Shown here piece after piece: positions 11,040 to 23,645 of a stretch of 64,000 nt of DNA. The position numbers and the translations under genes are program-made. Position 1 is the first letter of the stretch; every line of letters begins with the position of its first letter. The notes under the pieces were generated by a model. It was not told where the DNA came from. It did not search any database and was given only the letters and a program-made list of their open reading frames with translations. The stretch is from Prosopocoilus inquinatus (taxonomy: Eukaryota > Arthropoda > Insecta > Coleoptera > Lucanidae): assembly GCA_036172665.1 (NCBI GenBank), contig CM069869.1, positions 1,860,001 through 1,924,000 on the forward strand, given 5' to 3'.

Positions 11040-14000
11040 TAAAGAGCAGAATTCATTTTCCTACCTGTTTAATAGGGAAACTTTCCACCAGAGAGTCTCT
11101 TTTTGGTTTAACCTAAACCTGCCCAGGAGCTGGTACACCTTAGCGTGTCCCTTCAGAACTATTATTTTTGAGTGGTCGGAAACCGTTTTCTCACGGTTAG
11201 TTCCCACGCCTCAGCAAAAGAAACGCCTTATAAATTGGATGTTTAGTCTATAAGCTAGTTTAGACTTTGATATTAATTTTGAATTCGCGACTCGAATTTC
11301 TTTAGGCGAAGTTAAAAATGTATACGCAGGATCATATAATACTTGAAGGAAAATAATTTGCGTTTCAAATTTCGGCTGTTTACACTTATACAAGTGATTA
11401 TTTATTCTGCTTTGTAGGTTATTCTAACAAAACAAAAATTAAAATATGTACCTTCTAGATTGTATGTGCATACAAAATATTTCATTAGTGTGCCTTGTAT
11501 TTCACCCGAACTACAATGTACCAAATTCATCCGCAACGAATTTACGTTAATTTTCAGCAAACGACACAAATACGAACATGATCGGGAAACATAATACATA
11601 CATTTGTTCACGTTCGTAATCAATTTGATGCACGAGCTACGCGAATGCCTATGCAATTTGCAGCGTATTACGCACTTTGACCAATTACTCGGCTTTTATT
11701 TTCGCAGAATTCGACTGATTTGCTGCGAATGGCAGAAACGCGATCAATGCGTAAGTTGGTTAATAAATTAACAAATAAACGAAACGCACGCACCAAGTGA
11801 CCCAATTTAAAAATAAAACTATCCTCATATGGTCACTAATTCATTTCATTCAGTCACATACAACTAGATTTTTAATTCCATGATATTCTGAGGATAATGG
11901 TCAATTGGATCATAAGTGTCCAGAGAGTTTGCAAAATAAAATAAGTGCATAACAACATTACGCCGATAGTACAAACAAAACGAAAAAAATACAAAAGAAA
12001 ATTTGTATGACAAAAAGGAAATTCCTTTATCCGTCCCTTATTCGGCGCTCATGAAATCACTAAAAAGAATACTTACGGAACTTGCTTCTCTGATCGTAGA
12101 CAGTATAAACATCACGGGAGTGATTAATACGCAAGACACACTCACCGAAGTCATCTGCGTGGAGAATCACATTCAAACAAACGTTCACTATTAGACATTT
12201 AGAAATGTTTATAACAATTGTTAGATGTGGCGTCCATTGTTAGCGACACACGAACGAGCTCGGTCAAAAAGTGATTCTTGTGTTCATGTGCATGTCAGGA
12301 TTAGCGCAAACACCGTCGACGGCATTATGAATACACTCCTCTGAACTGCTGTGCTCTCGCCGTTCGTGAATTGCGGCACTTTAATAAGTAATACTTACTA
12401 CGCAGATAGTAATCATATTTAGCTCTAACTCGTTCAATCACTTTTCAAACTAAACTGTTGATCCCAAAGAATACGGAGCAATAAATCTTGTCATAATCAT
12501 GAAAAAATGAAGCAAATTCTTGCGCTCAGTTGTAATACGACTTTTCGCGACATTAATAACAACGCTTTTATTGGCCTCTCGTTACGTATCAGATTACAAA
12601 AAAAATTATATTTTCGCTAGGCCCGGCCGTTTCGAATAGGGATTGCATGTAGTACTTAAGCCGATACTGTAAGATCTAATGTGGCGGGATCTGTATATGG
12701 TTGAAGCTTTACGAGCGAGGAGGTCTCGAGAAAATATTTCTCTTGATTGTCGGTCAATAAGTACAAATATTATTTATTAAGGCATAAAATTTCTGTAACG
12801 CCTATTCAATAATAAAAGGACACAACGTCTTTTACCCAAAGAGTCAACTTATTGCTACAATAAACATCCACGAAGTTCCTGCAGTAATAAAAGGAAACGA
12901 TGACCGTTCACATCAGGCGAATATCCTCTTCTTTCTAATAAAAAAAAGAGAATAGCAGGGCGTTTTATTATTTGATCCGTTTTGGGATAATAACGCCGAT
13001 AAATGCATCGGTTAATAAAGCGCCAGGAATATGATTGTGCTGCCCGCATTTAAAAGAAATAAGTTTGAAACTAGTGTCTTTTTTCATTAAAGGTGTAACT
13101 GACTGACTGTACATTAAAAATTAAAAAGAATCAATTATCATGTACAGTTAATTATATTATTGTAGCCACTAGAAAATAAATATATATATAAAAATAACGA
13201 ATTAACTACTGCCTGGATATTAGTTATTTATATAAAAAGTTGTAAATGTCGACTTATCTTCTTACGGACTCAGTTTGATTTAGATGCAAAATGCCGGCTG
13301 AGTATTCGTGTAACCGCTGTATCACCTAAAACCGGCCATTCGCCTTTCTCTCTTTTTATGACAACTCTGTACATTTCGCTTTCAGACTATGTAGTTCAGA
13401 TTCTAACTTTTCCACTACCTTTACTGAGGTAGTTTCAATCTCCAATTTAACCGTTTCAGCGAGATTTTGAGCTATGAATCTTTCTAATTTCTTTTCTATT
13501 GAACGGCCATCTTTGCTCTACCTCAGGGTTGCCACTAATTTTTGATTTTGTGACGGTCGATCTCGCTGGTGTTTGTCGCTGAACAAATTACAGCCCTGAC
13601 TTTCCCTCTACTTCTCGCCTCGTTTCTGTACATCGCTCCAGTTGAAAACTCACTCTCCAAGGGGAAAGACGTTCTTTTGAGCCCCCAAGGGCGAAAACGT
13701 TTCTTCGCTAGTGAGAAATGTTTCTTTTGTATGTCAAGATCAGTTATTGTTGGTTGTTGGTTTTTCTTTGGACTGGCATGGTGAGTTCTTTGCATTCTTT
13801 TTTTGAAATTTTATTTAGAATTTTGATGTGCTTCTAGACACAAGTATTATCCCGTCGTCGGGTCATTTGCGTTTAGAATTATTGTACATACTGTTCTCAG
13901 AATTCGAGCTGGTTTCAAGCGGTTGATCTGCCAAGAAGTTCAGTAATCGAAGCGGAGTTTTCGGAAACCGAGTGCTGGTCTCGTGTTCACACCGAAGGCC

Positions 14001-14838
14001 GTTGTCGACTCTCGAAGAGAACCCACGAATCAATTTTCTGATTCGCTCGACAATTCACATCGTAGGCCCTACCGCACGAGATAAGAATTTTCAGACTTTC
14101 CTGCTGCATTGGATGACCATTACGTATCGCACATCCCGGAGTAGTTATCCCACGGGATATCATTCTATTCGGTACACGTCTGTACAATTTCATCTGCATA
14201 ATTCGCCTTTTACTTTTGCGTCAGGCAAACTGATTCAATTTCAATTAAATTTTTATTGACGTTCAGTCAAGTTAAAGTCAATTAAGATTAACTTTTTTTG
14301 CTAACGCTTATTAATGCGAACTTTAATTATTTTGTTAACGTTTGAGTCGATTCGTTTAATTAATTCTTACTGTCCTGATTTTTTTAAAACGAAAGGAAAT
14401 TTCCGAACGCGCCTACCAGTTTGTAATTTTGAAATATTTAAGATCATTTTGAATTTTGAATTACACCCGAACCAAACTTTAACGTTACCGCTTTACTTGA
14501 TATTTTATTTCGTACAGTGAATTGTTGTCTTGGACACATCCGCCATTTTCTAAAAGTGGAGATAATTTTTGGTTGGACATGTGGTAGATACCGTGGTATT
14601 GTACGCTTCAGTTGGCCCCTACCGGTAATTGTTTTTTTTTTAATGTATTACTTTTGTTAGTTTCGTTCCATTTCTCCACGACCCTCTCCGACTTTAAAGC
14701 TCACCGTTGGTATCACGTCGTGTCCCTCTGCGACGCCAACAATTCAACTACAGGGAATCTGGGGTACGCAGGTAAGAACCGCCCTGCCTTGTTATATGTA
14801 CCTTAGTTATGCATGTAACCTTTATCGCCCCGACTCAG
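11040..14838. other. No gene recognised
   Basis: Both strands hold only short frames without motifs. The frame at 13569-13784 is hydrophobic at its start and ends next to a GTGAGT that could be a splice donor, but it lacks an ATG and a recognisable family, so it is not called. Confidence 0.35.
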
Positions 14839-15072
14839 ATTAATTTTTTTTTTCTTGACCACAACAATCAACGCCCAACTTGCCATCATCCTGTAACAAT
14901 TGGCACGCGTAAAATTCGTCGAGTTACATTTTATATTTGCGCGAAAACTAAACTGACTTGTGCTCGGCATCCACAATGGCAATCTGACGATGTAAGCTCA
15001 AGCACCGACGACAAAGAAAAAAGAAGAGACTCTTCCATTAACAATCCCTCACCGCTTAAGCCCGAGCGGTAA
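14839..15072 (+). other. Possible terminal exon, unidentified
   Basis: An open frame follows a pyrimidine-containing CAG at 14836-14838 and runs 77 codons to a TAA. It contains CHHPVTIGTRKIRRVTFY, then CARHPQWQSDD, then a charged serine-rich tail. Codon use looks plausible. An upstream CAG/GTAAGA junction at about 14771 could be a matching donor. No family is recognised, so this is only a candidate for transcript evidence to confirm or reject. Confidence 0.2.
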
Positions 15073-17386
15073 ATGAGAAAATGAACCAGGATTGAAATTT
15101 AAATTTAAAATAATCCAGTGCAAAGTTTGCCCGAAGTAACGTGGCTGAGGAATTAATTTTCTTCGGCGCCCTTAATGAATTTCTTGTGTAATATGAGTTG
15201 CCACGAAGTGAACGTCAAAGTCTATGAGGGAGGGGAGGGGGATAACAAAATTACTGGAAAGAAACAACGGTGTACCTGTATAACACGCGTCGATCTATAA
15301 TGTTCTAGCGTTTTCATATTAAATTTATATTATATGCATAGATACTACTTATTTGGTCGTCAACGCATTGTAGAACTTTCATCACGTTTGTGACATGTAT
15401 AAGAAATAAAATGTTACCTTAATTAAATTAAAAAAAGAAAAAGAAAAATTAACAAACATGTAATTTAATAGAAGATAAGTAATTGCTTTATTGTTCGTCA
15501 TTATCTTGATGTATCTGAAATGAATTTCGTTTTTTTTTACAATATTATGTGCCATGCGTGGCACGATAAAAAGAGCATCGAAAGATTAATGTTCGCATCT
15601 AAAATCGTCCTCCAAAATGAACGACGAACAAACAAAAACAACGGGGATTTAAAGCCACGGTTACTTTATATCAATTAAAACATCGAATTGCCATTTAGTA
15701 TTTTGTATTCATTCAAGTTTTAAGGTCGAGCTTATTAATTAAAATTGACTCTGAAATCCATACCTGAAACAAAATTCTAATAGCGACGCCATTTTAAACT
15801 TACTTGCATAGAATAATGCAGCAAGTAGTAATTATATTCCGAGAATTACCTGTAAATAAAATATGTAATACGGCCTTAAACAAACGGAAACACGCATAAT
15901 GCTGTATCGCAGAAGGTATATTTAGTAACGTGTGCAAAAGTTACACGTCATAACGTCTGCAAATACTCGAGCACATGAGCACATATTTAAGAGCAACAGT
16001 CGGTAGTGATAAAATCTTTAAACTAAAACCTCCACCAGTGTATGTCCCGAAATCATCTAAGTTAATTATTTATAATAAATTGTACCTTGCTCTGTCTCTA
16101 CGCCCCATTCCCAAATTATCGTAACAATACTGCTATGAGTTTATTCCATTAATTTTCATTGTAATACAGAACGCGATGTACTTAATAAACTACTTTATGT
16201 AAAACAGAACACAAAACACTTAAGATTAGTCTATACAAGCCGAGCGTTCTGGTTTGCGTTTTCCTCTCGTAGCCCCCGGGCGTGTTGCTTTTATATTCCG
16301 GGCTGATTACGAGAAAATTGTTTCGTCGAAGACGTCATATCGTCTCTTTCGATTCTTCGCCTAGACGGGTTTATTTCAAACATTCCATACCCGCGCGCGC
16401 CAGACTCTGACGTATGCAGCTCGCGTCAGGCGTTAAATCTTTGCAATACGTTAACATTACGCACATTACGCGACGAAAGTTTCGAGAAGCACTACGTTAC
16501 TAACGAATAGAGAAAGTCAAGGAACAAGAGGCATAATAGCTTTCAAGTTGGACTTCGCTGTTATACATATTGCTGTGTTATTTAATTATTAAACGAATAC
16601 GTACGGTTTTATTTTAAAATTTAGGGCTTACGTAACTTGGTTGTCGTTTTAGAGCAAACATTTTTATTTTTTCAATATTTTATTTCTTTCCGGAAGCCTA
16701 GTCCTAAAAAACCATAATTAGAAAAAAAAAAACGCAAATTAGAAAATTTGTGAAGTTTAATTTTGATTTATAAAGCATATCTGTGTTGGACAATACAGAT
16801 TCTTTAACTTTGAATTCTCCGAAAACCCTCATCTGTGTTAAGAGGAAGTTTGTGGAGCTATTTGGAGAACAAGAGACTCGACGTCACTGTGCAGCCCCCA
16901 CAGTTTCCGGTGTCGGGGTGGTTAGGTCGCCAATTCCAAATCCTATCGTTAAGTCGCCGTCAGAAGTACCCGAATTCGAGGAGGCTCTCAAGAAGCTGCC
17001 TTTTCAAAAAAAAAAATAGGCAAAATAACAAGCGGTGGTTTACGTTGAACCCCCCTGACGGATCGGAATGAGGATGCTGAAGGTGGAGGCGTTGAGATTA
17101 GATCTTATTGCTTGGCCTACAGTTTAAACTAATTATGTTTTCAGTTCAATTCATGCATTAGAATAAGGTTTTTAGTTATTATTTGAAACAATTTTTTATA
17201 TAATTTTGAAAATTTGAGGTTATGTTGTCCAGTTCTGCAAGTTTCTCGGTATAATGGAAGATCTGAAATGACATTCTTTCGGTTTTCGTTATCCCATTGA
17301 CAGCTACAGTTCAGTTCTCAAGATGGTAAGAATTTAAAAAATATTAACAATAATTTTGTAACTGTGTATTCGTAAATATTTACAGC
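15073..17386. other. No gene recognised
   Basis: AT-rich DNA with short frames only. The overlapping frames at 16783-17071 show no domain and use two frames of the same segment, so they were left out. Confidence 0.4.
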
Positions 17387-17428
17387 CGTATTCATAGATC
17401 TATGTCTATACCAATACTAAACTCTGAC

Positions 17429-17550
17429 GGGTCTAGGACAATTCGCCATCGCCGATTTGTCGTCGCCAATTCACCGTCGCCGATTCGTCGTAGGTACAAT
17501 TCACCGCCGGAAAACTCGCAGTCGGTAAATTCGCCGTCAGCGATTAAAGT
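17429..17550 (+). repeat. Left TIR made of GCCGTCGCC-type repeats
   Basis: At least five degenerate repeats of (G)CCGTCGCC(G/A)ATT lie in tandem, strikingly GC-rich against the AT-rich surroundings. They mirror 18130-18246 in inverted orientation. Confidence 0.8.
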
Positions 17551-18129
17551 TTTAAGTCCAGGTACATATCCAAATCATAATATACCGGTAATTATATGTA
17601 AATAAAATAAAGAAGTTAACATAATTAATGGAAAATAAAATAATTTGTTATTAATTAAATGTGATACATAGATAAAGAAACAGATAAAAAAATTTGGTCT
17701 TCCAGGAAGTATTTCTTATTCTTCAGGGTGTTCGTAAAATCCCTCCAATTCTTCTTTTTTATATTTTCAGATTCTGCTAAAAATCATATTGATTTTCATA
17801 TCAATCAAAATCACTACACATCAAAAGTCGACTGCTTTCAAAATATTGATTCATGAAATTGAAAATGGGGTTCCATTAAAAAAAAATAGAATTATGATTG
17901 TGTGTACGTACAGCACCAATTTGTTCGTAATTTTGTGTCTTACGGTGGTCGCACTGTAATTAGGAATTTATTTTAACTTGAAATAGAAAAACAGTAGTAA
18001 AGTCCATTTTAGTTTACTTGAAACGTACTGAAATTATAGTTATTTTCTTCAATTCGTAGGTATAACTTGGATATTATCTAAAATGACCAGAAAGTGTTTT
18101 AAAGCTTATCAAGCTAAATAAAGCAGTAA

Positions 18130-18246
18130 CATGGGACGGCGAATTGGGCGGACGGTAAATTGGATCGACCGCGAATTGGTTCTACGACGATTTGGCGACG
18201 GTGAATCGGCGACGGCGAGTTGGCGACGGCGAATCGTCCCATCCCC
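18130..18246 (-). repeat. Right TIR made of GCCGTCGCC-type repeats
   Basis: Reverse complement of the left TIR pattern, with repeats such as GGCGACGGCGAATCG. Differences between the arms show the copy is not very recent. Confidence 0.8.
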
Positions 18247-18255
18247 AACTCTGAC

Positions 18256-19763
18256 TACTTAGTATAAGATTAACTTCTGACTAAATGCAGCGATTCAGAA
18301 AGTGCTGCTATCTATATACTAACTAAACATCGGATAGTTAATCACACTCATATTGACCATGGTACACGCAAGCGCATTACCGCAATAAACGAATATATTA
18401 CTGTGATTAAATTTGCTTTCGAAGTTGACTACGCAATCTAATAAAAGAAATAGAAGGATTAATATTGGGATTACGCAAAAAAATGTTATTGATTAGCAAA
18501 TGTGTGCAGTCACTTCTGCCCACAACGTTAGGCATTCCAGCAATATCATAAAATTCATGTTTCTTTGCAGTCTGTCGGAAATTTAATCAAATCGTTAATT
18601 TCTGAAGCAATTGCTCGAGAAATTTAAAACACTAGACGAGATACAGTTGCTTGTGAAAATCAGTTGCCGTGGTGTTGGAATTGGTTCAGCAATATTCCTG
18701 AGTAACAATTATACTGTCTCTTAAACTATAGTTTTTGAAAATCTATTATAAAAATGTGATACTGACACAAAGTGACCGTATTTCTCTGAAAAGAATTTCC
18801 TGAACTATAACAGCGATCGGCCATTTCCAGCGAAAAAACGCCGCAATTTGTGTTTAAGTTTGGATAAATACCTTATTTTTAAGTATTCATAATATTTCAT
18901 TGGATCATTTTTATCGATGTGAAAATACTATGTAAACTGAAGACACTTTTACTTGTGTTCAAATTTCAAGTACACATAAGAGTTAATAATTAAAGACAAT
19001 GACTTACGTAACGGACGGGACATTCAGGATTATCCTGTCCGTTTCGTAAATTATTCCCGGCCTTACTTTGTACGAGTAATATTATAAACTAGCCTATACA
19101 GTTTGTTTTCAAATCTTTGTCAGAATATTCGCGATACACTTTTAATTAATCAATATTTTGACCAACAGCTCTAACACGTTAAACATCTATATCTTCCAAT
19201 AAATCATAAAAGTCATCCTCCATAATTCATCAATCCATTAATAATAAAAAATGAAAAGGTAACACAAATGAACGAAAATAATATAACACTGTCGATTTCT
19301 TCACCTCTTGATAAATTTATCAGCCAGGTAATATACCTGAAACCATCATCTCGATACTGATTTCCTAAGATATTATATGGCAGATAAATTATTTATTATC
19401 AGGAGATGAAAAATTGCGGCTTAATCAGACATTAAACTAAGGCTCTGCCCTGACTAAAATATAATCATTGACTAACGAGTGATTAACGATAATACATTTT
19501 TAAACGTGTCTATGAATAAGTATTCAAACAACTAAACTATTGACACGTTAGTAACGTTTTACTAATGACTAAAACTGTTTATGTTAATGTTTTGAGTAAA
19601 AGCAGATGTGGGCTTTTTCCTGTCTGATTCTATTTAAAGTAACCATTAAATGAAAAAAATAGCCTCGATGTAATTTGAAAAGGGGAACTATACCATCTCC
19701 ATGCATTCCAAAATGACAACGATTCGGTATTTTTGCTGTAATGTTATTTCAGAACACACATGC
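18256..19763. other. No gene recognised; possible outer terminal repeat
   Basis: There is no coding signal. TCTATGAATAAG near 19509 is the approximate complement of TATTCATAGA near 17389, and both flanks contain TCTGACTAA/CTGACTAA-like motifs. The MULE-type element may therefore have landed in an older element of about 2.1 kb. Weak. Confidence 0.25.
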
Positions 19764-19772
19764 AGGTAAACC

Positions 19773-21809
19773 GTGTCTGTGAAGCTGGCGTATCATTTTA
19801 TGGAATCTCATAAGTTCTAGTGAGTTTTGGCTTTATTTTTAATAGTTCTATAGTTCCTGATAGATAAAATCGATAGTTCTGCTCATTAAAGCGAAAAAAA
19901 GCCAAAATGCAAACTGAGACGCCAGGTTCACGCAGCGTCTCACTTTGTCTTACGCAAAATTAACGGCCAATTCTTATAGGAAATTAAAAGATCTGTAATT
20001 CTACATGAGTTCTAGAAAGAGTTCTAGAGAAAAACATTGCTATTTCTTATTAGAAAACTCTAATAACACAATATGATTAGTTACGCAGATACAGATGAGA
20101 CGCTGTCGAATATTCGACAGTTCTATGAGCTCTGCAATTTTTTCCTTGTAGCTCAGAACGTATCCAAGGATTTTCTACAGAGTTCCGGCCACAAGTCTCA
20201 TTAGATTATTTTTTGAGCAATTTTAAATCCTGGTAAATTTGAGTTATACACGTTATAATTGAGACGCTGTTGAATATAAGACAGTTCTGTAAGCTCTATA
20301 TTTTTTTCCTTGTAGTTAGAAACATATTCAATGACTTTTCGCAGAGTTCCAGTCATAAATCTAAGTAGATTATTATTTAGCAATTTTAAACTCCGCCAAA
20401 TTCGAATTACACACTTAATAAGCGAGACGCTGCCAAAAACACGACAGTTCTGTGAGCTTTATAATTTTTCCCTTGTAGTTCGAAACGTATCCAACGACTT
20501 TCTGCAGAGTTCCACCCACAAGCATCATTAGATTATTGTTTGAGCAATTTTAAATCGCTGAAATTCGGGTTGTACAGGTTATAACTAAGACGCTGTCGAA
20601 TACACAACAGTTCTGTGAACTCTATATTTTTTTCCTTGTAGTTCTGAAAATATTCAATGACCTTCCGCAGAGTTCCAGTCATAAACCTAAGTAGATTATT
20701 ATTTAGCAATTTTAAACTCCTCCAAATTCGAATTATACACTTAATAAGTGAGACGCTGTCGAATATACGACAGTTCTGTAAGCTCTATATTTTTTTCCTT
20801 GTAGTTCTGAAAATATTCAATGACCTTCCGCAGAGTTCCAGTCATAAACCTAAGTAGATTATTATTTAGCAATTTTAAACTCCTCCAAATTCGAATTATA
20901 CACTTAATAAGTGAGACGCTGTCGAATATACGACAGTTCTGTCAGTTTTACAACTTTTTCCTTGTAGTACAAAACGTATTTAACGACATTCTGCAAAGTT
21001 CCAGCCATAACACTCATTAGATAATTTTTTGAGCAATTTTAAATCCCGCGAAATTCGAGTTGTACAGGTTAGAATTGAGACGCTGTCGAATATACGACAG
21101 TGCTGTGAGCTCTATAATATTTTCCTTGTAGTTTGGAACGTATTCAACGACTTTCTGCAGAGTTCTACCCACAAGCATCATTAGATTATTGTTTGAGCAA
21201 TTTTAAATTTAATTTAATGAGGCTTGTGGCTGGAACTCTGCAGAAAGTCGTTGAATATGTTCCGAACTACAAGGAAAAAAATATAGAGCTTACAGAACTG
21301 TCGTATATTCGACATCGTCTCAATTATAACGTGTATAACTCGAATTTACCAGGATTTAAAATTGCTCAAAAAATAATCTAATGAGACTTGTGGCCGGAAC
21401 TCTGTAGAAAATCCTTGGATACGTTCTGAGCTACAAGGAAAAAATTGCAGAGCTCATAGAACTGTCGAATATTCGACAGCGTCTCATCTGTATCTGCGTA
21501 ACTAATCATATTGTGTTATTAGAGTTTTCTAATAAGAAATAGCAATGTTTTTCTCTAGAACTCTTTCTAGAACTCATGTAGAACTACAGATCTTTTAATT
21601 TCCTATAAGAATTGGCCGTTAATTTTGCGTAGGACAAAGTGAGACGCTGCGTGAACCTGGCGTCTCAGTTTGCACTTTAGCTTTTTTTCGCTTTAATGAG
21701 CAGAACTATCGATTTTATCTATCAGGAACTATAGAACTATTAAAAATAAAGCCAGAACTCACTAGAACTTATGAGATTCCATGAAATGATACGCCAGTTT
21801 CACAGACAC
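19773..21809. mobile_element. Foldback (FB-like) element with 163-bp internal repeats
   Basis: A perfect 9-bp duplication AGGTAAACC flanks it (19764-19772 and 21810-21818). The ends are GTGTCTGTGAA and its complement. The outer arms (about 19773-20290 and 21280-21809) are near-perfect inverted repeats of roughly 500 bp. The left side also contains a ladder of about seven repeats with a period of 163-164 bp, each starting GAGACGCTGTCGAATA. The axis of symmetry is near 21205. There is no transposase. Drosophila FB elements also make 9-bp duplications and have long arms of tandem repeats, so a MULE/FB affiliation is inferred. Confidence 0.85.
20094..21200 (+). repeat. Tandem array of 163-bp units inside the foldback element
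   Basis: GAGACGCTGTCG-like unit starts occur near 20096, 20260, 20422, 20586, 20750, 20913 and 21076, a period of about 163 bp. The units at 20657-20857 and 20820-21020 encode almost the same short peptide in register, showing recent duplication. The unit start contains the palindrome CTGTCGAATATTCGACAG in its most symmetrical version. Two inverted units lie at about 21230-21480. Confidence 0.85.
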
Positions 21810-21818
21810 AGGTAAACC

Positions 21819-22689
21819 TATGATATTCGAACAAGAATAATTATTGTGAGAGTAAGACCAATAACTTTTCTGGAGACACTTTTTTCACATGCTAATTTGG
21901 TTAATTTTTGAACAAGCACGAACCTCTTTAATTTTAGGCGTGTTAATTTCATCTTTTTTGCTAATGATAGCGACATATATTGACCGCACCTGTACAAGAA
22001 CCCCGTACAGTGTCGGTTCGTGTCGGAAATTTATTAAAATACAATTATTTTAGGCCCGGAGATTAAACTCAATCTATTTAAACAAATTTATACTTGAATT
22101 TGTCTTCGCACCAATAATAAAATTCCTAATTTGTCGTACTCCGTAAATTTAAGCGGAATGTTTAAGTAGCTGCTAACATTAAGCTTGAGTTACCTGAGAC
22201 TCTCCCTCCACCATCGATTCATAAACAAAAGCAACAAAACCTTGGGCAGCAACTCGGAAATTGTTTGCAAAGTATTCGAGAGCTTATTAAAATTACAAAA
22301 GATTCTGCTCCTAAAACATCAAAGTAATCCGCTGCTCTAGAAGAAACAAGTGCCGCCGAGTATTTCTGGATTTGAAATTGTTTTATAATTTCACTGCTTT
22401 ACGTCTGGCCTATTTCATATTTTATAAATATTAAGCAATAAATAAAATGAAATGAAATAAATAAATTGGTGGCTTGGATTATTTAAGAGAAATATATGCA
22501 AAATCTTCATCGCTTTAGCCAAGCATAAAGAAATTAGAATCGTAACTTTAAGCGTCAGCAAACGGAGATAGATTGTCTTTCAGACAAAATATCCGCTCAT
22601 ATTTTCTTTGTTATTTTTATGATTATTGTTATTTGTGATTTAATATAAGAACCAAAAATGTTCTTCAGAAAACACCCTGTGTATTGAGT
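21819..22689. other. No gene recognised
   Basis: AT-rich spacer without motif-bearing frames, terminal repeats or tandem repeats that I could see. Confidence 0.4.
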
Positions 22690-23310
22690 TTTAAATCGTA
22701 TTTATCCGTGATGGCGCAATATTAAGAAATTGTTTGTGTGGGAAAACGCTTCATGCCGCGCCTGTCGCGTCTGATTTTCTTGAATTAAAAGCAGTTTTTT
22801 TTTACTCTCGTTTCCGTCGCAAAATTTAATCGGACTCTTAGAACGCAAATAGTCCCATGCTATGCGGTGTAACTCAGACAAGTTTTGCATTCGTTTCAAA
22901 GTTCATCGGCCATAAACAATTGCAAAATTCTTGATGTGTCAGTATTTGTTTTATTGCCTTAAATAAACAATACCGTCTTGAGTTCCAATTTTTAGATATT
23001 ATTGCTTCATCTTCAACTTCAATCGTCTGCAAGCGTACTTCGAGTTGTGCAAAAATCGCCAACTTATTTAGTCTGTGCGACCAGACAGTCAAAAAATGCC
23101 TCGGACGTCTCTTTTGTGCACGACTAGATCATGAGATTACTGTTGTTATTTCGACGGAGAGATTAAATTGCGTTCGCACTCGACCTTCAACGCTATTGGC
23201 ATTTTTTTATATCATTCTATACTCGGTTGGTTTCTGCTGACGTCATGATGTTTTCGACTCGTTGCTTCGAAAGTGGGTACGGCTACTTTTGGCTTTATTA
23301 ATATGCGACT
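22690..23310. repeat. Dispersed repeat, related to 32700-33290
   Basis: It shares several ordered blocks with 32700-33290: a TTGCCTTAAATAAACAATA block, TATTTCGACGGAGAGATTAAATTGCGTTC, a CGTCATGATGTTTTCGA-like block and TTTGGCTTTATTAAT. The copies are diverged, with indels. No coding capacity was seen. The same final block recurs near 46068, suggesting one old repeat superfamily across the window. Confidence 0.65.
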
Positions 23311-23645
23311 TACTTGGAGCAAGCAAGTTCGTTATTCCCAAGCCCAGTGGTTTTTTTTTTGAAGGAAGCGCTGCTACATTTTCGCGTTGTGAGCGCCTGC
23401 AGGATCGGTTTTGATTTGGCGTTGGTGGAACAAAGCTCGCCAGAGTTTGTCTCAGTCTCGTCCTTGGAATTCCGGACAGCTATGTTTGAGACTGTTCCTT
23501 TCTCTTTGCGCGAACCGTACTAATGTCGAACTTTCCTTCCCTTACAAGCTTTTAAGATCAGCTCATTTTCAGCATCAGCTTTATTGAGTTCAGCTTTTTG
23601 GAGTACCAGTGGTGCTCTCTTCCTTTTCGCTTACGTGATACTTAC

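Larger units (their letters stand above)
17429..18246. mobile_element. Non-autonomous MULE-type element with GC-rich repetitive TIRs
   Basis: The element is flanked by a perfect 9-bp direct repeat AACTCTGAC (17420-17428 and 18247-18255). Its ends are imperfect inverted repeats of about 100 bp, both built from short tandem variants of GCCGTCGCCGATTC. The left end begins GGGTCTAGGAC and the right end, read inward, GGGGATGGGAC. The 600-bp interior is AT-rich and non-coding. A 9-bp duplication plus long TIRs made of repeats is characteristic of Mutator-like/foldback elements. It would need a transposase supplied from elsewhere. Confidence 0.85.

Noticed and set aside
20201..21381. Repeated short open frames (about 66 residues each) as a gene family
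   Set aside because: They are translations of the 163-bp foldback repeat units on either strand; the frames are not conserved between units and end at arbitrary stops.
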